A DNA stretch of 64,000 nt from positions 426,779 through 490,778 of the forward strand of contig NZ_FOIE01000003.1 of assembly GCF_900111455.1 (NCBI RefSeq). Direction: 5' to 3'. The notes beneath the pieces were generated by a model. It did not search any database. It was not told the origin of the DNA and worked only from the letters and a program-made list of their open reading frames with translations. This document shows, one piece after another, positions 10,786 to 20,292 of the stretch. Within the stretch, counting starts at the first letter, position 1; every line of letters begins with the position of its first letter. A program made the translations under genes and the position numbers. The DNA is from Geodermatophilus poikilotrophus. GTDB lineage: Bacteria; Actinomycetota; Actinomycetes; Mycobacteriales; Geodermatophilaceae.

Positions 10786-12012
10786 TCAGCGACGCGGCTC
10801 GGGGACCCGGGACGGGCGCAGGGGTCCGAAGGCGGCCCGGACCTCGGTCGCGAACAGCTCGGGCTCCTCCCAGGCGGCGAAGTGGCCGCCCCGCTCCGCC
10901 TCGTGGAAGTAGGTGAGCGTGGGGTATGCCAGTTCGGCCCAGCTGCGGGGAGTCCGCCAGATCTCGCCGGGGAAGGTGGTGAACCCGACCGGGATCCGCA
11001 CCTCCGGCGGGGACTGGGCAGCTGCGGCCGCCGCTGCGTCGACTCCGTAGGCCTCCCAGTACGACCGGGCCGCCGAGGCACCGGTGCCGGTCAGCCAGTA
11101 CAGCGTGATGTTGTCGAGGATCCGGTCGCGGGTGAGGTGCCCCGTCGGCCGTCCGTCGACGAAGGCACCGGAGATCTTGTAGTACGCGTCGGTGTCGTGG
11201 TCGAGCATCCAGGCGGCCAGGGCCACCGGCGAGTCCAGCAGGGCGTAACCGATCGTCTGCGGCCGGGTCGCCTGCTGGAGGAAGTACGCGATGCCGCTCG
11301 ACCGGAACGTGGCGATCGCATCCGCCGCGGCTCGTTCCTCCTCGGAGTTCGTCGGCTGAGGACCGCCCAGCGCCGTCACCAGGAGGTTGGTGTGGATGCC
11401 GAGCAGGCCCTCGGGGCCCTGCCGCCCCATCGCGTCGGTGACGCCGGCACCCACGTCGCCGCCCTGGGCGACGTACCGCGGGTGGTCGAGGCGGCGCATC
11501 AGCTCCGCCCAGGCGCGCGCGGTGCGACCGAGGTCCCACCCGAGTTCGGCCGGCTCACCGGAGAAGCCGTATCCGGGCAGGGACGGCAGCACGAGGTGGA
11601 AGGCGTCCTCCGCGCGGCCGCCGTGCGCGGTCGGGTCGGTGAGGGGCCCGACGACCTCGAGCAGCTCGATGACCGAGCCGGGCCACCCGTGCGTCATGAC
11701 CAGCGGCAACGCGTCCTCGTGCCGGGAGCGCACGTGCACGAAGTGGATGTCCACCCCGTCGATCTCGGTGGTGAACTGCGGTAGCGCGTTGAGTCTCGCC
11801 TCGCACCGGCGCCAGTCGTACTCGGTCGCCCAGTAGCGGGCGAGCTCCTGGACCGTCGCCAGCTGCACGCCCTGCGAGCGATCTGCGACCAGCTCCCTGG
11901 AGGGCCAGCGCGTCGTCTCGATGCGTCTGCGCAACTCGGTGAGCGCCTCGTCCGGGATGCTGACCCGGAAGGGACGGATGGCACTGCCGGTTCGTTCGGC
12001 TACCGCAGTCAT
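10786..12012 (-). CDS. Epoxide hydrolase, EHN-type alpha/beta hydrolase
   Basis: Protein of 408 aa. The N-terminal EHN domain (about residues 12-115: IRPFRVSIPDEALTELRRRI, TRWP, DWRRCEARLNALPQF) precedes an alpha/beta-hydrolase core. HGWPGS is the oxyanion-hole HGWP motif. The nucleophile Asp sits in QGGDVGAGV, and the catalytic His in ERGGHFAAWEEP. It should open an epoxide through an Asp-ester intermediate; the substrate is unknown. ATG at 12012 follows GAAGG at a suitable distance. It is followed by the DUF5996 gene after 6 bp. Confidence 0.93.
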   Translation of the reverse strand: MTAVAERTGSAIRPFRVSIPDEALTELRRRIETTRWPSRELVADRSQGVQLATVQELARYWATEYDWRRCEARLNALPQFTTEIDGVDIHFVHVRSRHEDALPLVMTHGWPGSVIELLEVVGPLTDPTAHGGRAEDAFHLVLPSLPGYGFSGEPAELGWDLGRTARAWAELMRRLDHPRYVAQGGDVGAGVTDAMGRQGPEGLLGIHTNLLVTALGGPQPTNSEEERAAADAIATFRSSGIAYFLQQATRPQTIGYALLDSPVALAAWMLDHDTDAYYKISGAFVDGRPTGHLTRDRILDNITLYWLTGTGASAARSYWEAYGVDAAAAAAAQSPPEVRIPVGFTTFPGEIWRTPRSWAELAYPTLTYFHEAERGGHFAAWEEPELFATEVRAAFGPLRPSRVPEPRR

Positions 12013-12337
12013 GGCTGGGGCTCGCCTTCTGTTCGGGACCTGCTGGACAGCGAGTCGACAGTGACCCAGCCACCGCAACGGGTGCATGAGTCGAATGACG
12101 TCGGTGACCGGATCGCGGCACTGCTCTTCCCCGCGGTCGCCCGACGGTGGTCAGCCGGAGCCCACGCTCGCTCGGTCCGACTGCGGAGCGTCACTCGGGT
12201 GCGCGCCGATCTGCCTGCTGCGCTCCGCGTGGCGGTTCACCGGCCCCTGGCCCGGGCGCAGTCGGTTGGCCGATGCGGCGCCCGGTGCGACGGCCAGACT
12301 CGGACGAAGAAGCCCCGACCACCCCGGAGGTGCAGCC
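12013..12337. other. Divergent intergenic region of the epoxide hydrolase and cupin genes
   Basis: About 325 bp that must hold promoters for both directions. I see no clear -35/-10 pair, inverted repeat or small gene. The open frames here are extensions of the cupin frame or its antisense. Confidence 0.35.
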
Positions 12338-12709
12338 GTGGTCTCGGATGCCGCTCCCACCTCACAGCAGTCACCGGACGCGTTCGCCGGCAAGCTGGAA
12401 CGCACCGAGGTCCAGCGCGGCCCCTGCTCCGTCCCCGGACGGGAGATCGTGCAGGTCCTGACGGAGATCCCGGTCGGTGTGGAGTCCGGCTGGCACACGC
12501 ATCCAGGGGAGGAGGTGGGATACATCGACGCAGGGACGGTGGAGGTGCTCGTCGAGGGCCGGCCGCCGCGGACGCTGCACGCCGGGGAGGGGTTCCTCAT
12601 CCCTCCGGGGACACCCCACAACGCCCGGGACCTGGGCCCGGGGACGGGGCGGATGCTGTCCACGTACCTCGTCGAGATCGGAGAGCCGCTCGTCACGCTC
12701 CTCGGCTGA
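12338..12709 (+). CDS. Small cupin-domain protein
   Basis: Protein of 123 aa, one cupin barrel. Metal-site motif 1 is GWHTHPGEEVGYIDAGTVEV (His, His, Glu) and motif 2 is PPGTPHNARDLG (His). The GTG at 12338 is chosen because GGAGG lies 7 bp upstream and the conserved region starts soon after; the open frame extends further 5' without protein-like sequence. Single-domain cupins may be enzymes or ligand sensors; the job here is unknown. It is divergent from the epoxide hydrolase operon. Confidence 0.85.
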   Translation: MVSDAAPTSQQSPDAFAGKLERTEVQRGPCSVPGREIVQVLTEIPVGVESGWHTHPGEEVGYIDAGTVEVLVEGRPPRTLHAGEGFLIPPGTPHNARDLGPGTGRMLSTYLVEIGEPLVTLLG

Positions 12710-12954
12710 GCGAAGCCTCACCGCACTACTGGGCGTCCGCGCAGCGCCCGGCGTGCCGCGGCGGACGGGCGCCGGATCCCGGCCACCTCGCCCGTCGGTC
12801 GGGATCGGGCCCGGGATCGGAGGCGGAGCCCGGATCACCGGGGCACGGCCACTCGGTCGATGCGAGCGATGAGGGTCCGGCCTGGGTCTGGAGCACCGGG
12901 CGACCCGGCCGGTGGCCCTCGTGGACACCACACGCACCCGGAGCTGGCACGGGC

Positions 12955-13396
12955 GTCTGCACCACCGAGGACGGGGTGGACGTCTGCTACGGGGACCGGG
13001 GGAGCGGGCAGCCCGTCGTCCTCAGCCACGGCCGGCCGCTGACGCGGGATGCGTGGGATCCGCAGCCCGAGCTCGTCGACGACGCCGGGTACCCGGTGGA
13101 TCGCCCACGACCGGCGGGTGGTGGCCGCTCGTCGCAGCCGTGGACGGCGACGACCAGCCACCTACGCCGGTGACCTGGGCGGGCTCGTCGAGCACATCGA
13201 CCTGCGTGACGTCGTCCTGGTCGTGCACTCCACCGCCGGGGGAGAGGTCACCCGGTACCTGGGGCGGCACGGCACGTCCCCGGTGGCGGCGGCCGTGCTG
13301 CTGAGTGCCACCCACCGCACCGTGCGCCAATCCGCAGGGCGGACAGAGCCCGAGGGGCTGCTCGCACGACGTCCTCTGAGCGGCTACGACTGCTGA
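12955..13396 (+). pseudogene. Remnant of an alpha/beta hydrolase (chloroperoxidase type)
   Basis: Family sequence is spread over two frames. TEDGVDVCYGDRGSGQPVVL and [17 protein letters not shown] lie in one frame. IAHDRR is in a second, GGGRSSQPW back in the first, and [20 protein letters not shown] again in the second. Thus at least three frameshifts, partly compensating, have occurred. The nucleophile elbow reads VHSTAG where GHSTGG is usual. The fragment ends near residue 130 of a protein that is normally about 275 aa. It is an old, inactive gene. Confidence 0.85.
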
Positions 13397-13692
13397 TCGG
13401 CCCTCGGGATCGACGAGATGGTGGAGCCGGTCCAACGCTGGCCGGCCACCTCGAGCTCACGCACCTTCAGCGAGCCGATCTCGATCTCCTCGGCGCGCAG
13501 TCTCCGGATCACCGCGTCGGCGATCGCGAGCCGGCCGACGGCCATCGCGCCGACAGCGGTGACGGCGACAGCGAGAGGCCCCATCGCCGACGGCCCGAGG
13601 ATGCGGGCGCCGACAGCCATCGCGCCGGTGACGCTCGCCGCCGTTGCGGTGGAGCCGGTCCTCTGGCGACGGATGTTGATCATGCTGGTCAT
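13384..13692 (-). CDS. Small hypothetical protein with Gly/Ala-rich hydrophobic core
   Basis: Protein of 102 aa starting [20 protein letters not shown]. Residues 20-60 are a Gly/Ala/Val repeat-like hydrophobic stretch ([20 protein letters not shown]). A charged segment [20 protein letters not shown] follows. AGGAGG stands 5 bp before the ATG, a strong ribosome site. Its 3' end overlaps the hydrolase remnant. Function unknown. Confidence 0.6.
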   Translation of the reverse strand: MTSMINIRRQRTGSTATAASVTGAMAVGARILGPSAMGPLAVAVTAVGAMAVGRLAIADAVIRRLRAEEIEIGSLKVRELEVAGQRWTGSTISSIPRADQQS

Positions 13693-13771
13693 GGCTCCTC
13701 CTGTGGCGATCCCTCAGGTGTGGCAATGCACCGTTGCGCGTGCGGGCACGCCCGTGCAATACCCGGCGGGC

Positions 13772-14100
13772 GTCACGCTGTCGGTCTCGAGTCCCGACGT
13801 GGTCCTCGCGGCCCTCGACCCGGGCGCCTCGAGCGGCCGGGTGGTGGCCGCGCGGGTCGGTCCGGAGCGCCTGGACCTGCACGAGGTGCACCGGTTCCCC
13901 GACCGGCCGGTCCGGACGGCGGAAACCCTGCACGGGGACGTCCTCGCCCTCCACGCCGGCATCCTCGACGGCCTCCGGGCGGCCGGGCGCGACCCGGCCG
14001 GCTGGGCGGCGTCGGCATCGACAGCTGGGCGGTCGCCCACGGGCTGCTCGACGCCGACGGCGCCCCACCCGAGACGCGGCTGGGTGCTGTTCGAGGGGCA
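13772..14100 (+). pseudogene. Rhamnulokinase N-terminal fragment
   Basis: VVLAALDPGASSGRVVAARV is the phosphate-1 loop of an FGGY kinase of the rhamnulokinase type (usual reading VDLGASSGRV). VHRFPDRPVRTAETLHGDVL is the next conserved block. The following block, GIDSWAVAHGLLDADGAPP, is in a different frame, so there is a frameshift near 14005. Similarity ends near 14100, leaving about 100 of roughly 480 residues. No other rhamnose gene is nearby. It is a truncated, shifted remnant. Confidence 0.82.
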
Positions 14101-14165
14101 CCTCGTCACCTCGACGGCGCGAGGCCGTTCGTGTGGCCGACGGACACGCGGACCGGTGGACGCTC

Positions 14166-14831
14166 TCAGTCGCGCCGCGAGTTCCACGGGTGGCGGCGGA
14201 GTTCCGCAGCAAGCGCGTCGACGCCCTGCTCGCCGAACCGACGCGCCCAGAGCGTCAGCCACTCCTCCTGGTCCACGAAGAACTTCCAGTCGCTCACCAC
14301 TCCGTGCCTCACGAAGATGAACGGCACGGGTGATTGGAATGGGCGGAAGCCGTTGTTGTAGATCGCAGTCGCCTGATTGCCGTTGTAGAACGGCCCGAAC
14401 ACGATTCCGTCCTCGACGTAGGACGGAACCGCGATCTCCCCCAGGACGTCGTCGAACACGTCCTGCGCACGGTCGGCCGGCAGATCGGTGAAGACGACGG
14501 TGATCACGTCGTAGTCGGTATCGCCGCCGTCAGGGGATCCGACGTCGAGGAGCCGGCGCTTGTAGCTGTTCATCAGTTCGACCACGTGGGCCGCGCTCCC
14601 ACCGCCGATGTGTTCGGGGGCGAGCCACATCGTCCGCCGTTCGACCGAAGTGGGCATGAAGGGGCACACGGGCCCGGGGCGACCGAGCTCGTCGTTGGGC
14701 TCGAGGATGAAATCGTTGATCCAGTCGGCCACGGCCTGGAGTGCCTCCCGGTCCCGCGGCGCAAGACCACTTGCCTTTCCGTTGCTCTCGAGATCCTCGA
14801 GGAGGACGAGGTCAGTGGTCTGTGTCGACAT
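14166..14831 (-). CDS. Conserved hypothetical protein, DUF6875-like
   Basis: Protein of 221 aa. The block ELGRPGPVCPFMPTSVERRT followed by MWLAPEH resembles DUF6875, as far as I recall that family. Later parts (YDVITVVFTDLPADRAQDVF, GPFYNGNQATAIYNNGF) look like a compact enzyme-like fold. I know no function. The ATG at 14831 is chosen because GGAGG lies 5 bp upstream; the open frame continues to 14912. The gene is noticeably richer in A/T than its neighbours, with codons such as ATT and TTG, which suggests recent transfer. It sits next to a truncated kinase gene. Confidence 0.65.
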   Translation of the reverse strand: MSTQTTDLVLLEDLESNGKASGLAPRDREALQAVADWINDFILEPNDELGRPGPVCPFMPTSVERRTMWLAPEHIGGGSAAHVVELMNSYKRRLLDVGSPDGGDTDYDVITVVFTDLPADRAQDVFDDVLGEIAVPSYVEDGIVFGPFYNGNQATAIYNNGFRPFQSPVPFIFVRHGVVSDWKFFVDQEEWLTLWARRFGEQGVDALAAELRRHPWNSRRD

Positions 14832-15249
14832 CGCGGCCTCCGAGGAGGGATAGCGGACCCGTGAACGGTCCATGAGGTGGCCGAGCGTGCTCATCCGCTC
14901 CGCTCGTCGCACCCGTCGAAGACCCTGGTCTGCTCCCTCGACGACCCACCAGTGCCGGCGACGGACCGCAGGTCAGCGTCGTGGCCGCGCCCATCCTGCT
15001 CAGCTCGAGCGGCGCGACACACCGAGGAGTTCCGCAAGGGCCTCGAACGGCGCGAGGACGCCGGCACCGCGGCCGCCCGGAGGCGCTCGCGGTCGCAACC
15101 GCGAGGCCACCGTGGGAACGCTGGCTGGGCTGGACACCTGGGTGCTCCGCCCGCACGAGGGACAGGACCGGGACGGGCTCCACGGGGCGCTGGAACGTGC
15201 CGGGGCGGCCTTCGAACAGACCCGGAGTGCTCGCTCACGGGTCAGCCGG
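14832..15249. other. Intergenic stretch, no gene supported
   Basis: About 420 bp. Open frames exist in several phases, but none has a plausible start plus ribosome site or a motif I know. It may hold more decayed sequence, as the region just upstream does. Confidence 0.35.
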
Positions 15250-15669
15250 TCAGCCGGTGCGGCGCGCGCGGGCCAGGGCCAGCCCCCCGAGGACCACGGC
15301 GATCAGCCCCACCACCACGGCCATGACCCCCCCGACCATCCCGTAGCCGGTGCCGGGACCACCGTCGGCGGCGGCCACGACGAGCCCGCCGATGGCCGTG
15401 CCGGTCAGCCCCACCACCAGGGCCACGGTGGCCCCGTTCCTCGCGTTGCCGTTGCCGATGCGACCGGCGGAGCGCAGAGCCATCCCGCCGATGACCACGC
15501 CGGCCAGTCCCAGCAGCGCGGCCACCAGCGACCAGAGACGCCCGGGGGTCATGGCGTGTGCACTGGCGGCGGTCGGCTGGACGAGGACGTGCGCGGCTGC
15601 CGGGGTGGCGAACCCGAGGACGCCGATCGTGGCGACTGCGCCGGCGGCGAGCAGGTGACGGACGGACAT
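15250..15669 (-). CDS. Small membrane protein, DUF6223-like
   Basis: Protein of 139 aa. A signal-type segment (MSVRHLLAAGAVATIGVLGF, cleavage near ATPAAAHV) is followed by three hydrophobic helices (LWSLVAALLGLAGVVIGGMA, VALVVGLTGTAIGGLVVA, GMVGGVMAVVVGLIAVVLGG). The architecture and AAHVLVQPTA start recall DUF6223. ATG at 15669 is preceded by GGAGGAG; the upstream part of the open frame is ignored. It is divergent from the first two-component system (214 bp), so it may belong to that regulon. Confidence 0.65.
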   Translation of the reverse strand: MSVRHLLAAGAVATIGVLGFATPAAAHVLVQPTAASAHAMTPGRLWSLVAALLGLAGVVIGGMALRSAGRIGNGNARNGATVALVVGLTGTAIGGLVVAAADGGPGTGYGMVGGVMAVVVGLIAVVLGGLALARARRTG

Positions 15670-15883
15670 GGGGCGCTCCTCCTCCCACAACTGGACGCCG
15701 CTGATCGTGTCCGCCGGTCCCGCCGCCGGTCGTCGTGCGGCCGCAGGCACTTCGCGCTGCCGCCGGTGCCGTAGCCGGCTACCGCGCGGGTGCCGAACGA
15801 GCCATGGGTACTGCGTGGGCGGTAGGCGATCGACCATCCGTGCGCGGGAGTCGCTTGCGCGGACATCGGGCTAGCGTGCCCGC

Positions 15884-17008
15884 ATGGGCGGGGCGCGGAT
15901 CAGCGTCGGAGACTGGGCGATCGCCGTCGGCGTGGGGGCGACCCTGCTGATCGCCGGGCTGTCCGGGCAGCACCCCTCGACGGATCTCGAGCCGCTCGGC
16001 TACCTGCTGCTGGCAGCTGGTGGGCTGTCGCTGGTCGCGCGCCGCTGGGCTCCGGTCACCGTGCTGGTCGTGACCGGGCTGTGCGCGCTGGGTCACCAGT
16101 CCGTCGGTTTCGACGTGCCGGTCGTCGCGTTCCTGTTCGCGGTGTACGCCGCGGTGCGGGCGGGACACCGCATCGTTCCGGTGGTTGCTTCGGTGGTCAT
16201 GCTGGCTGCCCTGCCGCTGGCGATCCTGGTCTCTCCCCGGGACTGGCCCGTGGGCGAGGCGTTCTCGCAGTCCCGGGACGTCCTCGAACTGGCCTGGCTG
16301 ATCGCCGCCGGTGCGGCGGGTGAGGCGCTGCGGCAGGCCGAGCGCCGAGCGGACGAAGCCGAGCGCACCCGCGAGGAGACCGCGCGGCGCCGCGCCGGCG
16401 AGGAGCGGCTGCACATCGCGCGGGAACTGCACGACTCGCTCACCCACCAGATCTCCGTCATCAAGGTGCAGGCCGACGTCGCCGTCCATCTGGCCCGCAA
16501 GCGGGGTGAACCGGTGCCGGAGGCGCTGCTGGTGATCCGGGAGGCCGGTCGTGAGGCGGCCCGGGAACTGCGGGCGACTCTGGAGGCGCTGCGCGATGGC
16601 GACAGGAACCCGCCGGACGGGCTCGGGCTCGGCCACGTCCCGGACCTGCTGCACCGGGCTCGGCTGGCCGGTCTGGACGCGGAGCTGACGATCGAGGGAC
16701 ACAACGACGACGTGCCGGCCGCGGTGGACCGGACTGCTTATCGGATCGTCCAGGAGTCGCTGACCAACGTCGCCCGCCACGCTTCCGCCGCCACCGCGTC
16801 GGTCCGGATCGACTACCGGCCCGACACCCTGCTCATCCGGGTGGATGACGACGGCCGGGCCGCGCCGGCCACCGCTCCGCCTCCCGGCGTCGGGCTGCTG
16901 GGGATGCGGGAACGAGTCACCGCTCTCGGAGGCCGCCTCCGGGCGGCGCCGCGCAGCGAGGGTGGCTTCACCGTGCAGGCCGAGCTCCCCTTGGACCACA
17001 CGTCGTGA
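15884..17008 (+). CDS. Sensor histidine kinase, NarL-type (HisKA_3)
   Basis: Protein of 374 aa. Residues 1-145 carry four to five membrane helices, so the sensor is embedded in the membrane. The dimerisation/phosphoacceptor box is ERLHIARELHDSLTHQISVI, with the His in ELHDSL. The ATPase follows: YRIVQESLTNVARHASA (N box), DDDGRA, then GVGLLGMRERVTALGG (G box). The stop overlaps the GTG of the response regulator (GTGA), so both are made together. No ABC transporter adjoins it, unlike many such systems. Confidence 0.95.
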   Translation: MGGARISVGDWAIAVGVGATLLIAGLSGQHPSTDLEPLGYLLLAAGGLSLVARRWAPVTVLVVTGLCALGHQSVGFDVPVVAFLFAVYAAVRAGHRIVPVVASVVMLAALPLAILVSPRDWPVGEAFSQSRDVLELAWLIAAGAAGEALRQAERRADEAERTREETARRRAGEERLHIARELHDSLTHQISVIKVQADVAVHLARKRGEPVPEALLVIREAGREAARELRATLEALRDGDRNPPDGLGLGHVPDLLHRARLAGLDAELTIEGHNDDVPAAVDRTAYRIVQESLTNVARHASAATASVRIDYRPDTLLIRVDDDGRAAPATAPPPGVGLLGMRERVTALGGRLRAAPRSEGGFTVQAELPLDHTS

Positions 17009-17667
17009 TCCGTGTCCTGCTGGTCGACGACCAGCCGCTCATCCGCAGCGGCTTCCGAGCGCTCCTGGACAGCGAGGACGACATCGAGGTGGTGGCCGAG
17101 GCCGGTGACGGCAGCGAGGGCGTGGCGCGGGCCAGGGAACACCTGCCGGACGTCGCGCTCATCGACATCCAGATGCCGGTCGTCGACGGCATCGAGGCGA
17201 CCCGGCGCATCGCCGCGGACCCGGCGCTGGCGTCGGTGCACGTCGTCATCCTGACCAACTACGGCGTGGACGAGTACGTCTTCGACGCGCTTCGTGCGGG
17301 CGCAGCCGGGTTCCTCGTCAAGGACATCCAGCCGGAGGACTTCCTGCACGCTGTCCGCGTCGCCGCGCGCGGCGACGCCCTGCTCGCGCCGTCGATCACC
17401 CGCAAGCTGATCAAGCGGTACGTCAGCCAGCCGCTGGACACCGGCATCGACACGGGGCTGGGAGAACTGACCAGCCGCGAACGCGAGGCCGTCGCCCTGG
17501 TCGCGCGGGGACTGTCCAACGACCAGGTCGCCGAACGCATGGTGATCAGCCCGCTCACCGCGAAGACCCACGTCAACCGGGCCATGGCCAAGCTCCACGC
17601 CCGCGACCGCGCCCAGCTCGTGGTCCTCGCCTACGAGTCCGGCCTGGTGGCCCCGCGCGACTCCTGA
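17005..17667 (+). CDS. Response regulator, NarL/FixJ type
   Basis: Protein of 220 aa. The receiver domain has DDQ at residues 7-9, phosphoacceptor Asp in ALIDIQMPVVDG, and Lys in GFLVKDIQPEDF. The C-terminal LuxR-type HTH is LTSREREAVALVARGLSNDQ to LTAKTHVNRAMAKLHARDR. The GTG at 17005 overlaps the kinase stop. It is similar in plan to the second response regulator at 20289. It is expected to activate transcription when phosphorylated by the adjacent kinase. Confidence 0.96.
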   Translation: MIRVLLVDDQPLIRSGFRALLDSEDDIEVVAEAGDGSEGVARAREHLPDVALIDIQMPVVDGIEATRRIAADPALASVHVVILTNYGVDEYVFDALRAGAAGFLVKDIQPEDFLHAVRVAARGDALLAPSITRKLIKRYVSQPLDTGIDTGLGELTSREREAVALVARGLSNDQVAERMVISPLTAKTHVNRAMAKLHARDRAQLVVLAYESGLVAPRDS

Positions 17668-18107
17668 CGTCCACGGTCCGGGTGACAGCTGCCCGCCGCT
17701 GCCGGCTCCAGGCAGACGGTCCTGGGCATCGGCGCCGCGGGTGTCGAGCCCGCCCCCTCGTCGGTGCCGACCGCAGCTGCAGAACGACCGGAGGGACCGG
17801 GCCGGCCCCGTCCGCACCGACCCGCCCCCGCACCACTCCTGCTGACGGGTCCGTCCCGACTCGCGACCTCGATCCCCTCCAGCGGCCGCCAGCGCGAGTC
17901 GGTGGATCGCGTGCCGTCACGCCGCCCGCGCCGGTCGCCGGCGCTCTCCCGTCGCCGAGGTCGTAGCCCGGCGAGGGTGCCGTACGTCGAGGAGCGACCC
18001 CGGTTCCCGTCGTCAGGCGGCAGACCCGCGTACCGGCTGCACCTAGCGTCGCCGAGCGACGGCAACCCGCCGGGGCGTCGAGCTGACCAGCGAGGGGACG
18101 GACCGAG
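17668..18107. other. Intergenic stretch after the first two-component system
   Basis: About 440 bp. Open frames are present on both strands, without a ribosome site or recognisable protein. It presumably holds the promoter of the membrane protein starting at 18108. Confidence 0.35.
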
Positions 18108-18641
18108 ATGTCGCGCAGGAGACTCACCACGGTGGCGCTCATCGCCGTCGTGTGGACCGCGATGCTGTCCTTCGGCGGTGTCGCCGCGGAGACCGTGATG
18201 CTCTACCCGAACATCTTCGGCGACCCACCGGCGTCGCTGGACCGGGCACGGGAGTTCCTCGTCGCGGGAGGCCCCAGCGACTACTTCCCACCCCTGGGGG
18301 CCGCAGTGGTGGTCAGCGGCCTGGCTGCGACCGTGCTGACGTGGCGGGATCCGCGGCTGCGGTGGTGGATCCTCGGCGCGGCTGCGGTGTTCATCGCCTG
18401 CGACTTCGTGTTCTCGGTGTTGTTCTTCTGGCCGCGGAACGAGGTCATGTTCATCGATCCGGTCGGCACCCACACGCCGGAGTACCTCCGTCAGGTCGCC
18501 GGCGAGTTCGTCGCCGGCCACTGGGTGCGCCTGACCGGCGGCGCGGTGACCGCTGTCCTGACCTTCACCGCGCTGCTGCGCTGGGTCCGCGCCACCGCCT
18601 CCGTCCCGGCCCCGGCCCAGCCGGTCGGGGCCGGCCGGTGA
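18108..18641 (+). CDS. Membrane protein, DUF1772-like
   Basis: Protein of 177 aa with four hydrophobic segments at about residues 7-27, 60-78, 86-106 and 138-158. The arrangement recalls DUF1772/anthrone-oxygenase-like membrane proteins, but I see no decisive motif. GAGGGGAC lies a few bases before the ATG at 18108. It sits between two two-component systems and could be a target of one of them. Confidence 0.6.
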   Translation: MSRRRLTTVALIAVVWTAMLSFGGVAAETVMLYPNIFGDPPASLDRAREFLVAGGPSDYFPPLGAAVVVSGLAATVLTWRDPRLRWWILGAAAVFIACDFVFSVLFFWPRNEVMFIDPVGTHTPEYLRQVAGEFVAGHWVRLTGGAVTAVLTFTALLRWVRATASVPAPAQPVGAGR

Positions 18642-19107
18642 CCGCGGTCGTGACCGTGCTGCTCCGCCGCCTCGGCCCGCGGTCCGCGCCACGCCCGGCA
18701 CCATCCGGCCCACCTCCACGGCCCCGGCGACCACAGCGCACGAGTGCCTCGGACGGGACCGCCACGTGCGACGGAGCCGGGGGACCGCGGGTGAGGGCGC
18801 GGCTCCTCGCCCCGGGCACGTTCTCCGCCTGCCGCACTGCATCGACCGGGGCGGACGGCGGGGACCGCGCCCCGGTCGATCCCGCTGGACCGGACGGGTG
18901 GCTGGACGAGCTCAACGACCTCCGCGTCCCGGAAGACCTGGCCTGCGGACGGGGGAGCGGTCGGGAGGAGCACCGCCGCGCCGCCGAACGCAGCGTGTCC
19001 TCGTCCTTCGCAGCAGCAGTGAGGAGCCGGCGTCGTGACTGCGGAGCGATCGCTGCGTCGACGCGCGGGGATGTCCGCCGACCCGTCCGGCTTCCTACCC
19101 TGACGCC
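18642..19107. other. Intergenic stretch before the second histidine kinase
   Basis: About 465 bp, open in the frame of neighbouring genes but without protein character that I recognise. I see no repeat or hairpin. Confidence 0.35.
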
Positions 19108-20292
19108 GTGCCCGACTCCAGGGACGTGTCCGCGCACAGGGGCGAGGTCCACCGGCGCCGCGCCGACCTGCTGCTCGCGACGACGCAGACCCTCACCGTG
19201 GCGCTGGTCATCGCCGCCGATCCGGAGGAGACCGGCCGGGCCACCCCCGGCGCCCACCTGTTCGCCGTCGGGTTCGGCGCCCTGGCCCTGGTGGGCCGCC
19301 GCGCCCCCCGCCTCGTCCTGGCGCTGACCGTCCTCGGCATCTTCGCCTACTACGCCCTCGGCTTCCCGCCGATCGGCATCGCCCTCCCGGCCGTCGCCGC
19401 GCTCTACCGGGCGGCCGACGTCGGTGCCCTCTGCTGGGCGGTCGGCGCGGGGACGGTGCTGGTCGCCGTGGCCGCTTGGGCCCGGGTCGCCGAGGGGCTG
19501 CCCACCGCGTACCTGCTCAGCTACGAGTTGCTCACCAACGTGGCACTCGCCGCCGCGGCGATCGCTCTCGGCGTGAGTGTCCGTGCCCGGCGGGCGGCCC
19601 GGTCCTCCCAGCAGCGGCTGCGGGCGCTGGCAGCTGCTGAGCAGGCTCGCGAGGCCGAGGGCAGGCTCCAGGCCGAGCGGGTGCGCATCGCCCAGGACCT
19701 GCACGACTCCGTCGGCCATGCCATGTCGGTGATCGCCCTGCACGGCAACGTCGCCGCCGAGGCCATCGGCCGCGACGACGAGGTGGCCCGGCGGGCGGTC
19801 CAGCAGATCGCTGTCGCGACCTCCGCCCAGCTGCGGGAGCTGCGGGCCACGGTGAAGCTCCTCCGTTCCCCCGCGGGCGACGTCGAACGGGGAGCAGTGG
19901 GCCTCTCCGGGCTCGGGCGCCTGGCGGACGCCGCCCGGGAGGCCGGTGTCGTGGTGGACCTCGACGTCACCGTCGGCGAGGGTTGCCTCGACGGCGCCAT
20001 CGAGGCGGCGGCCTACCGGATCGTCCAGGAGTCGCTCACCAACGTCATCCGGCACTCCGGAGCCACCCACGCGGCGGTCACCGCCGGCGTCCGTGGGGAC
20101 CGGCTGGAGCTGGTGATCGCCGACGACGGCCCGGGGGGTCGCCCGGTCGAACCGTGCTCAGCAGGGAGCGGTTCCGGCCTGAGCGGCATGCGCGAGCGCG
20201 CCGCCGTGCTCGGCGGGGAGCTCACCGCGGGCCGCGGCGCAGCCAGCGGGTTCCAGGTGCACGCGGTGCTGCCGGTGAGGCTGGACCCGTGA
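19108..20292 (+). CDS. Second sensor histidine kinase, NarL-type
   Basis: Protein of 394 aa beginning with GTG. Residues 25-160 contain five hydrophobic segments, and a coiled segment (LRALAAAEQAREAEGRLQAE) leads to the HisKA_3 box RVRIAQDLHDSVGHAMSVIA with the phosphoacceptor His. The ATPase contains YRIVQESLTNVIRHSG, ADDGPGG and GSGLSGMRERAAVLGG. The stop overlaps the regulator start (GTGA). It is related to the first kinase but clearly diverged, especially in the sensor. Confidence 0.95.
   Translation: MPDSRDVSAHRGEVHRRRADLLLATTQTLTVALVIAADPEETGRATPGAHLFAVGFGALALVGRRAPRLVLALTVLGIFAYYALGFPPIGIALPAVAALYRAADVGALCWAVGAGTVLVAVAAWARVAEGLPTAYLLSYELLTNVALAAAAIALGVSVRARRAARSSQQRLRALAAAEQAREAEGRLQAERVRIAQDLHDSVGHAMSVIALHGNVAAEAIGRDDEVARRAVQQIAVATSAQLRELRATVKLLRSPAGDVERGAVGLSGLGRLADAAREAGVVVDLDVTVGEGCLDGAIEAAAYRIVQESLTNVIRHSGATHAAVTAGVRGDRLELVIADDGPGGRPVEPCSAGSGSGLSGMRERAAVLGGELTAGRGAASGFQVHAVLPVRLDP

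Noticed and set aside
9527..11539. 670-aa minus-strand frame
   Set aside because: It is the shadow of the epoxide hydrolase and DUF5996 genes, Arg/Pro/Gly-rich and without motifs.
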